Shown piece after piece: positions 27,800 through 40,400 of a DNA stretch of 64,000 nucleotides. The notes under the pieces were generated by a model. That model was not told where the DNA came from and made no database searches. It saw only the letters and a list, made by a program, of their open reading frames with translations. The translations under genes were made by a program, and so were the position numbers. This DNA is from Panorpa germanica. Its lineage: Eukaryota; Arthropoda; Insecta; Mecoptera; Panorpidae. Positions within the stretch are counted from its first letter, which is position 1. Every line of letters begins with the position of its first letter. The stretch spans positions 13,020,001 through 13,084,000 of the forward strand of contig OY783214.1 of NCBI GenBank assembly GCA_963678705.1, in the 5' to 3' direction.

Positions 27800-27928
27800 G
27801 ACCGTCTACAACAGAGCAACATCAACACGCGACATATATTATGTTTCACTCACACTCGCTGCAATAAAATGAGTGTAGGTGAAACACAAAACATGTCGCT
27901 TGTTGATGTTGCTCTTGACAGGACGGTC
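27800..27928. mobile_element. Palindromic foldback element (129 bp)
   Basis: Two arms of about 58 nt, starting GACCGTC and ending GACGGTC, are near-perfect inverted copies around a loop of about 13 nt. Shared blocks are GAGCAACATCAACA, GCGACAT, GTTTCAC and ACACTC. This is the form of a small foldback MITE. Transcribed, it would make a long imperfect hairpin. No other copy was noticed in the window. Confidence 0.75.
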
Positions 27929-28194
27929 AATGATATATAAAGTTATTGAAAATTACGGGAATTCTTACCTATCATTAGACATCGGACATTCCATCAGTGC
28001 TTAAGGATTTCAATATTTTCCAAACGGTATCCATATGGGTTTTTGTAAACCATAAAATTTGCATATGAGTTTTTATAATTAGCATTTATAGTTTCAAGAT
28101 ACTGTGTAATATGGTAATGTAATTTAATTTGCATTCATTTACCCGCATTATAATAGATATGTCATCAAATGGATATATTTTATATATATACTCA

Positions 28195-28290
28195 GTGCCG
28201 GTTCGAGAGAAATTTATAGTAGATGCGAGATTAAGATTTGGCGCACTCCTACTAACAATTCTTTAGAATTTGTAGCCTCTTTTATATGGA
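28195..28290 (+). repeat. Short dispersed repeat (CAGTGCCGGTTCGAGAG type)
   Basis: The series CAGTGCCGGTTCGAGAG, AAATTTATA, then TTTGGCGC recurs in inverted form at about 57515-57600 (GGCGCCAAA...TATAAATTTCGCTCGGACCGGC) and in weaker form at 31733-31810. Function and class unknown. Confidence 0.45.
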
Positions 28291-28839
28291 CGTACGAAGC
28301 GACCACACCTCTCACAAGCTTCTCGGGGCTGTCCTAATCCTATGGCAAAAATAAATAAAAATATTCTTTTTGCATGATTTGTAATATAACAATTGTGTGT
28401 TTGTTTATCATTTGGTGAATTATGTTTTGCTATAATTTTTACAATTAAAATGTAAAAAACATGTAAATGTATTTTAATACGTTTAAATTATTTACTTCAT
28501 CAACATTTTTTGTTGTTGCAGCAATTAAGCTCACTTTGAACAATTATTTAACAACAAAGAAACAATAACGACTTTTATCATTTTTTAAAAAATAGTTTTC
28601 TGAATTCCCTACAAATAAATGGTTCTATAATTAACTTAAAATTATAATTACAGTTATTTCCAGGATAAACTAAATCCCCTTTATCTCTGTCGTTAGCAAC
28701 AGATAATTTATTAACACAGACTATAAACAAAAACATATGTCATTAATAAGAGATTATACATCTATTGTAAGTAAATGATCATTGATTAGAATTGAGTATC
28801 ATAGTTGCAATTAATCTTTGTTGAAAGTCAAATTTATTT

Positions 28840-29066
28840 AAGTGGTCATCCAAAAATTACGTCACGCAAATATAACCAATCCCTTTCTCCCCTCCTTGTG
28901 GATCAACTCTGTTGTTGCAAAAACAATTTTAAGTCTCTTTAATGCCGGGAGTTCAAACTCGGCGAGACATTTGACGATGTGTCGAGAATGAACATGGCTA
29001 TTGGTCTCACCTCTCGTAAGGAGGGAAAGGGGATCTCGAAAGTATGACGTCACCTCTAATTCAAAA
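28840..29066. repeat. TTACGTCA-type dispersed repeat, copy 1
   Basis: Starts GGTCATCCAAAAATTACGTCA and ends TATGACGTCACC, with G/C-rich A+G or C+T runs between. Related copies lie at 31968-32064 and 56501-56640. Sequences of this kind (TTACGTCA near one end, TGACGTCA near the other, G-runs inside) are, from general experience, widely scattered in insect genomes, but I cannot name the family. Confidence 0.55.
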
Positions 29067-29148
29067 TTCAACTTCAAAAAATAAGAAAACAAAAAATAAG
29101 ATAATTTTTTAAAATCCGTGCGTCATGACGGATTTTCACGGACCAAAA

Positions 29149-29201
29149 TCATGACGCATCTTCAATATGATGGCAAAGTGACTCCAAAATGTTTACTGGG
29201 T
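29149..29201 (-). mobile_element. MITE family 2, terminal fragment
   Basis: Matches the left 53 bp of the 25992 copy in inverted orientation, ending at CCAAAATGTTTACTGGGT. The rest of the element is missing, so this is a truncated copy. Just outside, CCGTG...CACGG makes a small unrelated hairpin. Confidence 0.7.
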
Positions 29202-30893
29202 AATATGGCGGTACGAACCTAACCTAATATAGCTACACGATTCGAACCTAAAAACATAGCATACATGAATTTTCAGTTCATAAAGTTTACTGTATTTTTA
29301 CCAACTCTTTTGTTTCTCGGTTACATACATTTTTGCGAAACTACAGCTCTTAATTAAACATCAATCATTTATACATTAAAATTAATTCTAAATCTTAAAA
29401 TGAATATAATTGATTTCGCTGGAAGCTATTGCTTGTAATATCCATACCTATTTATTATTTAACAGATACAATTATAAGTACTATTTTCATAAGAATCCAT
29501 TAGCGGATTATTCCTGATTGTTACCTCATGTAATGAGACATAGGCAATTAAAATGGCCAAGACATAAGTAATTAAATGGCGGGATTAATGTAACAGACTG
29601 ACCGTGAATAAACGGACTTCAATTCATTCATAAATTGTAACTTGAATTTAAATTCAATTTATAATTTATGAACAATAAAATATAAATAGAATGCAATTAG
29701 CTAAGGAATTTACATTTAGTTGTATAATATCGTCTCACAATTCAGATCATACTTATCCTCACGGGCAACACTTTCAGAGAATGTTCATAGAAAAAGGATA
29801 GACTGAACTTATTGACAAGGGGTTGAACAAGTTTTGCTAAGAATCTAGATGTCTTAAGTTTTTATTCAAATAGTAACTTAAATAATAATAAAATATTACT
29901 TATTCTTTTAGCATATATTTTCTTACATGCCAGACCCCCCTCTCCCACTACCACTCGGCGCCTATGTCTACTAGTAAGTAATCACAATTTATTTGAAATA
30001 ACCTTTGGGTAATATTAATTAATATTAATAAAATCATTTAACAATAAAAACTAAGATTATTTTTCAAATATAATAATACGGGTATTTTTACCAAATTATA
30101 CGGGTATTAGCAGAGCGTAATTTGTAAAATTGTTAAATTATTATTAAAATCCCTTAAGCTATGTGATTTAGGCTAGAAGGGTACTTTTTAAACCAACCCA
30201 AAAAAAAAGTTAAAGTAATTTGGAATAAAATAGTTTTCATATTAAATTTTATCCATTGTGCTTACTTTTATTAAAGAGCACTTTTACACGAAAACCTAAG
30301 TACTCGATTTTTATTTAATTAGGAATATTATTAACTCAGCGCCTACATCTACATATATTGGAATATATATTTCTAATTTTTTTATTTTGTAAATAGGTCA
30401 TTAATAACTGCCCACAAGTGTAATGAGGGGGATTGCAGATCCACGGCTAGCTCATACAATACATAAATTTTAATCTGCATACTTTAATACTTGTCTTGTA
30501 GTTTGACTAAAAATTAAGCGATAAAACAAAAAACAAGACAATAAAGAATATTGGAAGATGAATAGTGAAGTTATTGAAGAAATTATAGTTATTGTAAAAT
30601 GAAATTATACTATACGTATAGTTATTAAAGAATTATGAATTATGTAATGCAAAATGTTTGTAAATTGTATATATTGATTAAGTGCTAATATCTATTGAAA
30701 GTTGATGCACTCAAATAAAATATTAAAAAATAAAAACTTTTGGATAATTTTTGGGTTTAAAAATAGAAAAACCAATAGTTATATTTTAGAATACATTTGA
30801 ATAAAAACTAATAAAATCCTAATTTAAAAAATTAATTAACAAGCCCTCTGTAAAAAGGAATAAAACTTTTTCAAAATATCAATATTTCCTATC
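29202..30893. other. Intergenic AT-rich DNA, nothing recognised
   Basis: No coding or RNA signals seen. A pyrimidine-rich stretch (CCAGACCCCCCTCTCCC) at about 29929-29946 stands out from the AT-rich background. Confidence 0.4.
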
Positions 30894-31437
30894 ATGTACA
30901 ACCTCCTTGTCTGTACAAACGTCAGATGGAAGCAGACGTCATTTTCACATAATTTGTCTACAAGCACGTCATCCAATACACGACGTCGGTGTGTAAACGC
31001 CGGTTACGATGCAACGTGGTCTTGTAACCCACACTCTCTGGTTGGTACGCTTTCTTACAAAACTTTTAGTTTTAAATTGAGTGTTTATGTTGATTCTTAC
31101 CATTCTTGTATCATCTCTTCAAGAACACACATCTCCAAAACGTTCTTCAGACAACAATAAAATGTGATTACTGGAACAATTAAATAATAATCTAATTGCT
31201 GATAACAATCAAGATATCTTATCTTTTTTAAATTATTTTAATTGTCATTTAATTAAGACACGTGTATTAATACAAGACGGTTAATAATCACGCAAAATTC
31301 ATCTCAAGTAGTGAAGATAATTTAAAGATGTTCAGTGCAAATTGTTTTTATTTTAATTGTGTTGTGTCAAAAGTGAATTACTAACCTATTGTTTAACATA
31401 ATATACAAAATATAAATAATTTATAATTGTTCACAAA
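30894..31437 (+). promoter_or_regulatory. Putative promoter and 5' UTR region of the multicopper oxidase
   Basis: Directly upstream of the oxidase start codon. Within 30919-30987 the motif ACGTC occurs four times (30919, 30936, 30966, 30983), three as CRE-like ACGTCA or GACGTC. TTCAGT at 31331-31336 fits the arthropod initiator about 100 nt before the ATG; no clear TATA box sits 30 bp upstream of it. Assignment rests on position and motif clustering only. Confidence 0.3.
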
Positions 31438-34400
31438 ATGAATTACTGTCAATTAAATATGCTAAATTTATTGTTGTTACTTGTTTTATTATTTGTTACT
31501 TCGGCTGAACAAATATTAGCAGGTAAGGTTATATTTTTGTATTTATAATAATTCTTATGTGATCTAGATCTCACATATCTTTATTTTCGTTATTTGTAAA
31601 TTCCAGGACGTATTTGTAGTACTTTCCAAAATTCTTGGAAATATACCTGTTCAATTTTAGAATAATACAATAATTATCAGTCTGGGTGACCTTATTTTCA
31701 AACATATTGGTTGACAAGGGTCCAACCTATAATCAGTGCTGATCGGAGAGAAAAAATTATTGTAGATGTGTGATTGTGATTTGACCGTAGTGTTACCCTC
31801 TTCTTTAAAATAACCTTACAATCCAAAAATTAATTTTATTTAAAGTTTGATTTTTGAAACGAATTTTAGATTATGAATAGGTTGTAAAACTAACGAGACA
31901 TCTCATCAATTAATCTGACGACATAGGCTTTTAAAATAACAAGTTAAGATTATTTGATAATTTAGTTAAGGGGTCATATAAATTACGTCACAGGCAAGCT
32001 TGGGGAGGGAGTCCACAAATTGTGACAAAGGAGGAAAGGGTTGGAAGCATTGTGATGTCATATAGATATAAAATATAGAACAATTTTTTTTTTTTATTAT
32101 ATATAATTTCTTGGGCTTCCTAGGCACGTAGCGTTTTATCGCCCCTAATAATGTTCTGCTTTAACTTCAATTTTACTTTAACTAAATTTTGCATCCCGAC
32201 AACAAGAATGATCTATTCATAGCCACTAACAGAAAAAAAAATTTAAAAAAGGGCTAGATCAAAAAAAGGTAATTTTGGGAAAAAAGTCAAAATTTTCGTG
32301 AGAGGCAATATCAAAAAAATTGTATTAATTGAAATGTTGAGTAATGGTGTGATATAATTTATATATGGCCCCTACTTAAAATCTATCTTCAGGTTAATTT
32401 TTTTAAAAATTCTTTTTAAAAATCTTACAGAGAAAGCAAATATACTCGTATGAGTTATAAACAAATCAGGTATTCATGTCAAGTTTGTTATATACGAGTA
32501 ATTACATTGCACTGATATGATTCAAATTACGAGTTGTTTTTGTACGATTTGTACGAGAGGTTTTAAAAACCGTATAAATCTACGATACACTAGCTAATTT
32601 TATTTTATTAGTTCCCTATACAATTATTGAAACAGTATTATTGTACTCGTAATTACAACTACCTTTACATGCTATATTTTTCTATGTGCCTGCAGATAAA
32701 GGCAAACAGTACACTTACCTATTTAATATTGCAAGTCAATTTGTAAATAAAAAGCTACGTAACTGAAGTCTACTTAAGCATATGTAACAGGTTTTTGAAT
32801 TTTTGTAAAACTACAGGAAAAAATTATATGTGAGGATGAATAAATTTAGATCTTTATCAATTTCATAATGATGCTATTATTTGAAGTAACGTAATAATTT
32901 CAACAATATATTTAATTGTTAATGAATTTGCATACTAAATGAAAAAGAATATGTAATTAGATAAAAAAAAGTACAGAACCTTTAGTTAGAGTTACCCAGT
33001 GTTTCAAAAACTGTTCGAAACGTTTGCAGTGTGCAGAGTATCGAAAATATATTTATGATTAATACTGTTAACATGAAAGTTTTTGCATTAATCGCGGTAC
33101 GCCACTGCCTACAATTAGATCAACTCTTCACAACATTGTTATCACGTTATCTTAATTACTTCACCTTGCTAAAAACCTTGTAAAAGAATAGGGTATAGTA
33201 AAAAAAAATTACTAATGATAATAAACAAACAAAATACGTGTCAATTAAAATTGTAAAATGTAAACAACGTATTAAAATTAAAATGTAGTGGTATTCGTGA
33301 CAACTGTGTGAAATCGTGGTATTGGTGTTCTACCTATTATCAGCGTTATAATTGCCAAATTTTGTGCGTCTTACAATCGTATTTAAACAATTGTTTAACA
33401 TCTGAAATAACATGACAGGCCCAGGTTGCTGTTCACATAGTTATCAGGACTGTTCACGATAACCCAAGCATAAAATAGTTAGTTAGGTCCGCCATATTAT
33501 TCACGTGTCATTTATATTATTTCTAATGTTAAGAAAATATTAATGGGTGGTTTGCAATTACGGTACTAGAGCGCATAATGTACCATTATGCTCAGAATTA
33601 TAGTTGATACTTATAGACAGATTTCATACTTTTTATTTAGATGCATTTCTCATTTAAATTGATAAGTTTCACCATCTTGTTTATTTAATCCAGTTTTTAA
33701 TGTCCTAAAATGCAATTAAATTTAAAAAAGACTGCCGACTCTAGACTATTGCCGAAACCGCAAATATTGTTCTGGTTCTTATGTAAATATGTGTTTTACA
33801 ATTAATATGAGTACAACAGTGAAGCTGTCACCGCGCGTCGATTTATGAACAGGACTTGTGCAACAATGATGAAATTCATATTTTCTGAAACACAACACAG
33901 CACAGCACGTTCGCGAACTCGACTCCACTCTGCGCGGCGTGTAAATTTATTGTAAATTTGTGGTACATTCTCCGAGAGCCAGTATTGTGTGAGCAAAGTG
34001 TTGGCTAAAATTATGCAATTATTATTTTTAATCAATTTAAATCTAACATATCAAATTAATAAGCTGGAGGAAAGATAATATCGATAAAAAGATGTCAAAA
34101 TAAGTCGTGAGTGTTATTGTTGCATACTGCAGGGATCGTCAACCTATTGAAATGCCGAGCAACACTTCAAATTAATATTCAATTTCAGAATTTTTAGTTA
34201 AATATATACATACATTGGTTTCTTCATGTTTTTAAAATTCAAGAAATTGACAGACGTTGATAGAGGTTAATAAAAATGTACGCAAAAAGAACAAGACATA
34301 GGAGTATGACAGAAGGAATGTCTTTTACAAATAAGATCAATTGACAATCTGAAAGCCGTAATACAAGATCTGCACAGATGGTGACTCCAGACAGTCTCAT

Positions 34401-37400
34401 AACCAGACCCTTTCACGCACACGATCGCAAACCTCCTACCCTTTAATAACCCTTAGAACTACTAGACTGAATTCTAAGGTTCTGGTGTAAAAAAGACAAC
34501 AATTTTAGTAAATTGTTGATGTTTTTTTTCTTTTGTTTTACAACGATTTCATTCTGCCTTACAACCTTATCATTCTGTGTATGTATTTTAATATGTGTAA
34601 GGTTTATGGTGTCGTAGCCTCATATACATCAACTACATTGCCGCCTAATAAATGAACACCGAAATTTGGCGATAAAAATTAAATAGGTAATTAGGAACAA
34701 GACAAGAGTTTGAATGGTAAAATTATAATAGCAAATACCTATATTTTTTAAATAACAAATGTACATACTACAGCCTAATTTGGTATTATTTTTTCATTAG
34801 GCACGTTTCATTATTTTCTTAAATTTCTTTAAATAAAGAAATGTGCAAACAAGTATACTAGAAGATCAACACCTATGTTTACAAACGGCAGATTTAAGAG
34901 TAAAGAAAGTTGCGTCATGGCATGTCTTGGTCTTTGCATGTAAGCAACTGCTACTTCTTAGACTAGAGCGGTGGTGTCTGTGGCCTGCGTAACTTGAAGA
35001 ACAAGATACATTAGTAGGGGAAGACAAGGAATGTCGTACTCGTCTAGCTATAACTTTATCTAACATTCTCGATTGCATAACAAATTATATTTATTTGCTG
35101 GTAAAACAACTACATTTTCATGAAATTTTGTAATAATTAACATTTACAATTCTGTACTATGTTGTTAGAAACTAAAGATGAGGTCAAAATTAATGATTTC
35201 ACGCAGTAGCGGCTCTTTGATGAAACATGTCATAGTAAATAACAATTCAGTACGAGAAGTAAATATTGCATTCAAAAAATTTCTTAAAATAACTTCTTTT
35301 TTTTATTATGCTCGAATCACACATTGAGTGTACCTACGCTGACACATGAATCTTTGCTATCTATGTCGGTCCTTTTCGAATACACAAGGTTAGAAAAGCA
35401 CAGACATAGTTGTGCGGTAAAGATACGCGTGTATACAGTTCCAATGTGAGTTCAATCTTACTCGTGTTTATATAGCAACAATTGGGTTGTGAACTATAAC
35501 TTATTTTTATAAAATTGCACTCAGGTTATTAACCATTAAGCTAGTTATTTTTGTCTCTTTAATTATTAAAGAGAATTTATTTATCTTTATAACTTATTAT
35601 AGAAAGATACCAATAACACAGCTACGGATTTCTGCTTTAAAAGATGTTGTAAAAAAAAGTTTTATTAACTTTTTCAAGTATGTATAAATATCAATTGCAT
35701 GTTGAAAAATGAGGTGCTTTCCTTTAATTATTCGTTTCCATTATATTACAAAAAATATTTACATTTCTAATTACAATACTACTTCTTGTCCAAAAGGTCC
35801 TGCCCTTTTTCAATTCCTAATTCAAGATATCATTAATTTTTTTAAATCGCCTGAAGTTATGCGATTTTGTTAGTCGTCAAACAAAGCAAAAATTAGGTTG
35901 GAGTTATTATTACAAGAACCGATGCATGAAACTCGTGAAATGTGACCATAATAATAAAAATCTTGAAGGTAATTAAAATTCATAAAAGATAAAATTATTT
36001 ATACAGTCATATGCTAAAACAGAGAGCTAACTGATGCGTCTGGCTGTTAAACCTAGTGCATGATCCTACTGCATGGTGGAGAAGTTGACCAAAACTGTGC
36101 CACGGTCAAAATGCATGTGACCATTACGCATAGGTGGTTAGAAGATAATGACCAAAAAATGTCACAAGACCAAAAATTATACATGGCAAGAAATTAGATG
36201 TGGAAAGGCAAAATTTAAAGACAGTGAAGGCTTTATGAAACGACGGGATGCTTCAGGCGTGAAGATGTCACAAACAGCATTGCTTTTAAATGGGAATAAA
36301 TACCGTTAAAGAAAAACAATGACTTGTCAAGTGTAATTCGGACTCAGTATTTTTCACATTAAAAATCAACCCACAAAATTCCGATTTTTCCATTGTTGTA
36401 AATCGCTGTAACTCGTAAACTAATGGTCCGAATGTCATGAAATCTTGATACATATCGCTTGAAGGCTGGTACTATTTAAATATTTGTCAATAATGACACC
36501 ATGTATATATCATCCTACGAACTTATTGAGTGTTGTGTTAAGAGGTGAAAAAATCTAAATTAGTTATAAAAAAATGCAATAATAAAAACACTTAAGTATG
36601 TATTATTCGCAATGTTATTTGAAGGACACCGATCAGCATTATTGCTTCATTAATTGCTGATTGAATTCATAAACAATGTTACATCAACATTTGGTAATAT
36701 TTTGGTCAGTCACTTATCTGAAGTGCCGTGTTGTCATCACTCATAAATTTGTTATTGATTTTTAATTATAAACAATCAGTTTTTACGTGCATGGTAGCAC
36801 AAAAAATTGTTTTTAAAATCGTGTCCAAGTTGAAATTTTTATTTTGTAGTTCGTGAATTTTGAGCAAATAATTTTCAAAGTGTGCTGCATGTGGATTAGT
36901 TTACCATGTACGAAAACTTCTATTGATAATATTACAAATAATTGAGATTTTTGTACATAAGAACAAATTCTTCAAATTTCAAGATTACCCAGTAAACATT
37001 TTGGAGTTACTTTGTCATTATATCGAAGATGCGTATAATTGTCATGAAAGAGTTCAGTTTCTCACAGACGTTTATATGAAAAGTCTATTTTATCGTCTAC
37101 AAATGGCGAAACCATTCCACCTGTTGGAATACAAATGAAGATAAAGTTGTTGCAAACTATAATTGAAGTGCAATAGTGATAGAAACGTCAGACACTCAGA
37201 CAGGACACTTCACCAAATTGTTTACTGGGTATTGTTATTTCAAGGTCATTTGTAGTATTAGAATAAAGTCTACGACAAATAAATAAGACAAATTGTCAAA
37301 TGATTTAGTAAGAAAAAATGATTGTCAGTAAAATAATCATTTATTAGTTCCACTTTTCTGGAATTTTCTCATGTTATGGTTGATGTGTTAACTAGTTCTA

Positions 37401-40400
37401 TAATTATATAAAAACATGAAACATTATTTTCCGTTTTAATTGCGTTTTTAGATGCGTTTACATTATCTTTGCTATTTTAATTGTCCAACAATGCTATATT
37501 CTACAGGTGGACTTGCACGCCATTCAAGGATGGGCTACACGCACGCTAAAATGCTGTTAGAAACCGCAACGATTAAAAAAATGCATTTTTTTATCAAATC
37601 ATTATGCGTTCAACCTAGACCTACACCTTATTACAGATATTGACAACCATTTGTATCAGTTCCTTAAGCATTATTTGTTTATTTCTTTTCACAACCTAAT
37701 TTGTAGAAAATTAATAGAAAGATAATGCAAAAAACCACATAATTATGTGGTTTGTGGATAATGCTTATGATGTAAATAAAACGAAGATTTACCCCTTCTT
37801 GTTTTAAAATGGCAACAATAGTAACATATATATTTATTTTCAGATCCTGTTCAAAATGAGATGGAAATACAAGTAAGGAATGATTCCACGGCAGAGATAT
37901 TGGAATACGTTTACCTGGAAGATTCCCCACATCCTTGTGATAGAGAATGCGTATCAGATTCTCCACCATTAATATGCAGATATAAATTTAATGTATGTAT
38001 TAATCATTCATTTATTTGACCTACTCGTTTCTCCCGTAATAATTATCTTACCTTGTTGTGTTTCTTCTCTTATCGTCCTTCCTTCTTGTCATGATATCTA
38101 AATTATTCTCTTCCTTAATCTCATATTTTTAGTATTTTCTTTTAATTCAACGCTTTTAATGTATGTAACAGTAAATCTTGATTTTTCTCCAGTTGGAATG
38201 GTACCAGACGATGAGCAAAGCCTGCTACGATTGTCCGTTCAACATAACAGATTGCGATCGCCCACACTGCATCCCTGCTGATGGAATGTCCAGATCAATT
38301 GTGGCAGTCAACAGACAAATGCCTGGCCCGGCAGTTCAAGTAATTCTTTCTTAAAATACAGAAGGAAATAAAGGAAATCTCTTTTTAGACAAGAATTGAA
38401 TGCCTTATTTTTTCCAGGTTTGTAAAGGAGATAGAGTCATCGTAGATGTTGAAAATCATTTAATGTCAGAAGGTACCACAATACATTGGCACGGTCATCA
38501 TCAGCGTGGATCGCCCTACATGGATGGTGTTCCTTTTGTCACTCAGTGTCCTCTACCTCCAGCAGGAACATTCAGATATCAATTCAATGCTGACAATCCA
38601 GGAACACATTTCTGGCACTCCCATATGGGTAACTCAATACACAAATAAAATAATTTCTCTCTATTTGAAAGAATAAAGTTACTAACATTTTTTCAAAGGA
38701 ATGCAACGGGCTGATGGAGCATTTGGATCCTTTATTGTCCGAGTACCTAAATCAAGTGATCCTCATGCAGCTCTCTACGATTATGACCGGCCGGAACACA
38801 CGATGATCATCATGGACTGGACTCATGATTTGGGCATCAACATGTTCGTTTATCATCATCATTCTATTGGAGATAACAAACCACCAACATTACTAGTTAA
38901 TGGAAAAGGAAAATTCAAACAATTTGACAACAGAGTCAATAGAAGAAAAGCGTCAAAAAGTTATTTCACGCCCACTGCCATATTCACCGTAGAACAGGTA
39001 ATTATTATTAACATGGGTTTCATTAAAATATTTGACAAAGTAGTATTTTGTATTATTTTCTTCTTTCAGGGCTACAAATTTAGATTTCGTGTCATAAATG
39101 CTGAATTTCTAAACTGCCCGATAGAAGTTTCTGTTGCTAATCATAGCTTAACAGTAATAAGCAGTGACGGTTTTGACTTTAAGCCAGTAGAAGGTGAGAA
39201 AACTGTTGATTATCTAACAATAATGTGCTTGTGTCCTAAGTCTTAATTTCTATAAAAGTTTACTATATATTGATAAAGTGGATTACTAGAACCTCAAATG
39301 TTCAATTATTTTTTAATAACTCCTTATTGTATGTTAAGAGATATTAACAATTAAAAAAGTCATTTTGTCTCTTTAATTATTAAAGGGATTTTGTGATATC
39401 ACAACCGCTGCCAACCTTACAGCTCATAAATCTCTGCTATATGTATTTATATATCAAAATATCAAATATTATTTACAGCTATTTCAAGGAACAATAATAT
39501 TCCAATATTATGTCTGCCGTAACAGGGTTAAATAAAATAAAAACTTAATATTCCTTGACTTGACTTGATTATTTCGACTACCAACGGCTACAAAACATTA
39601 CTACAGCACTGACCTACTCAACAAATAACTGACGTTAAAATGCATTCACGTCATACAAATATGGTCATACAATTTTTAATTGCTATATCTCCGTCAACAT
39701 TTAGATATTTAATAAAATAGACACTGCAATACCTCATTTATTAACATCAATTTCAATCAACAATTGAAAAGTCGACCACTAAAAAATGAGGACACAAGTC
39801 CTTTAGCGCTAAACTGTTGTTTCTTCTTATATTCAACCATTTCTTGATTTGATCACTATAAATACACTATGAATTTGTCAATAGTGGCGATATCTATAAG
39901 CCATCCTACGAACTTATTGAGTAATGTGTTATAAGGTTGTGAGAATTATTATATATCAATTCATCATACAGAGATCAATCTTGTTTTATTTCATTGCCTA
40001 TGATCATGATTGCAACTGTAATATTATTTCCAGTTGAATCAGTGGTAACTTACGCTGGGGAACGCTTCGATTTTATCATAAATGCCGATCAGGAAATCGA
40101 TAATTATTGGATTTATTTCCACGGTTTGATGGATTGTGATGAACGTTTTACGAAAGCGACGCAAGTAGCTATATTGCACTACGAAGGAGCCCTGGAAGTT
40201 GACCCGATTGGTCCTACGACATGGGAAGATGGACACAAGGAAGGTTTGGTAAGTCTAGCAAATAAACCTCCATAATTTTAAACATAGCACAAATTAACTT
40301 ACAAAATCACTTTCAGCAATTAAATGCTTTAAATAAGGGAACTGGAGAAAATGACACAATCAGTATAGCGGAAGTAGATGCTATTAATCCAATGGATGAA

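Noticed and set aside
30894..31160. 88-codon plus-strand frame just before the oxidase
   Set aside because: Serine/threonine-rich with no domain. Better explained as the GC-richer promoter region.
33802..34035. 77-codon minus-strand frame inside the first oxidase intron
   Set aside because: No domain and no splice signals; mixed composition due to a local GC patch.
36923..37138. 71-codon frame overlapping MITE family 2
   Set aside because: Runs across the MITE boundary and is broken in the other copy.
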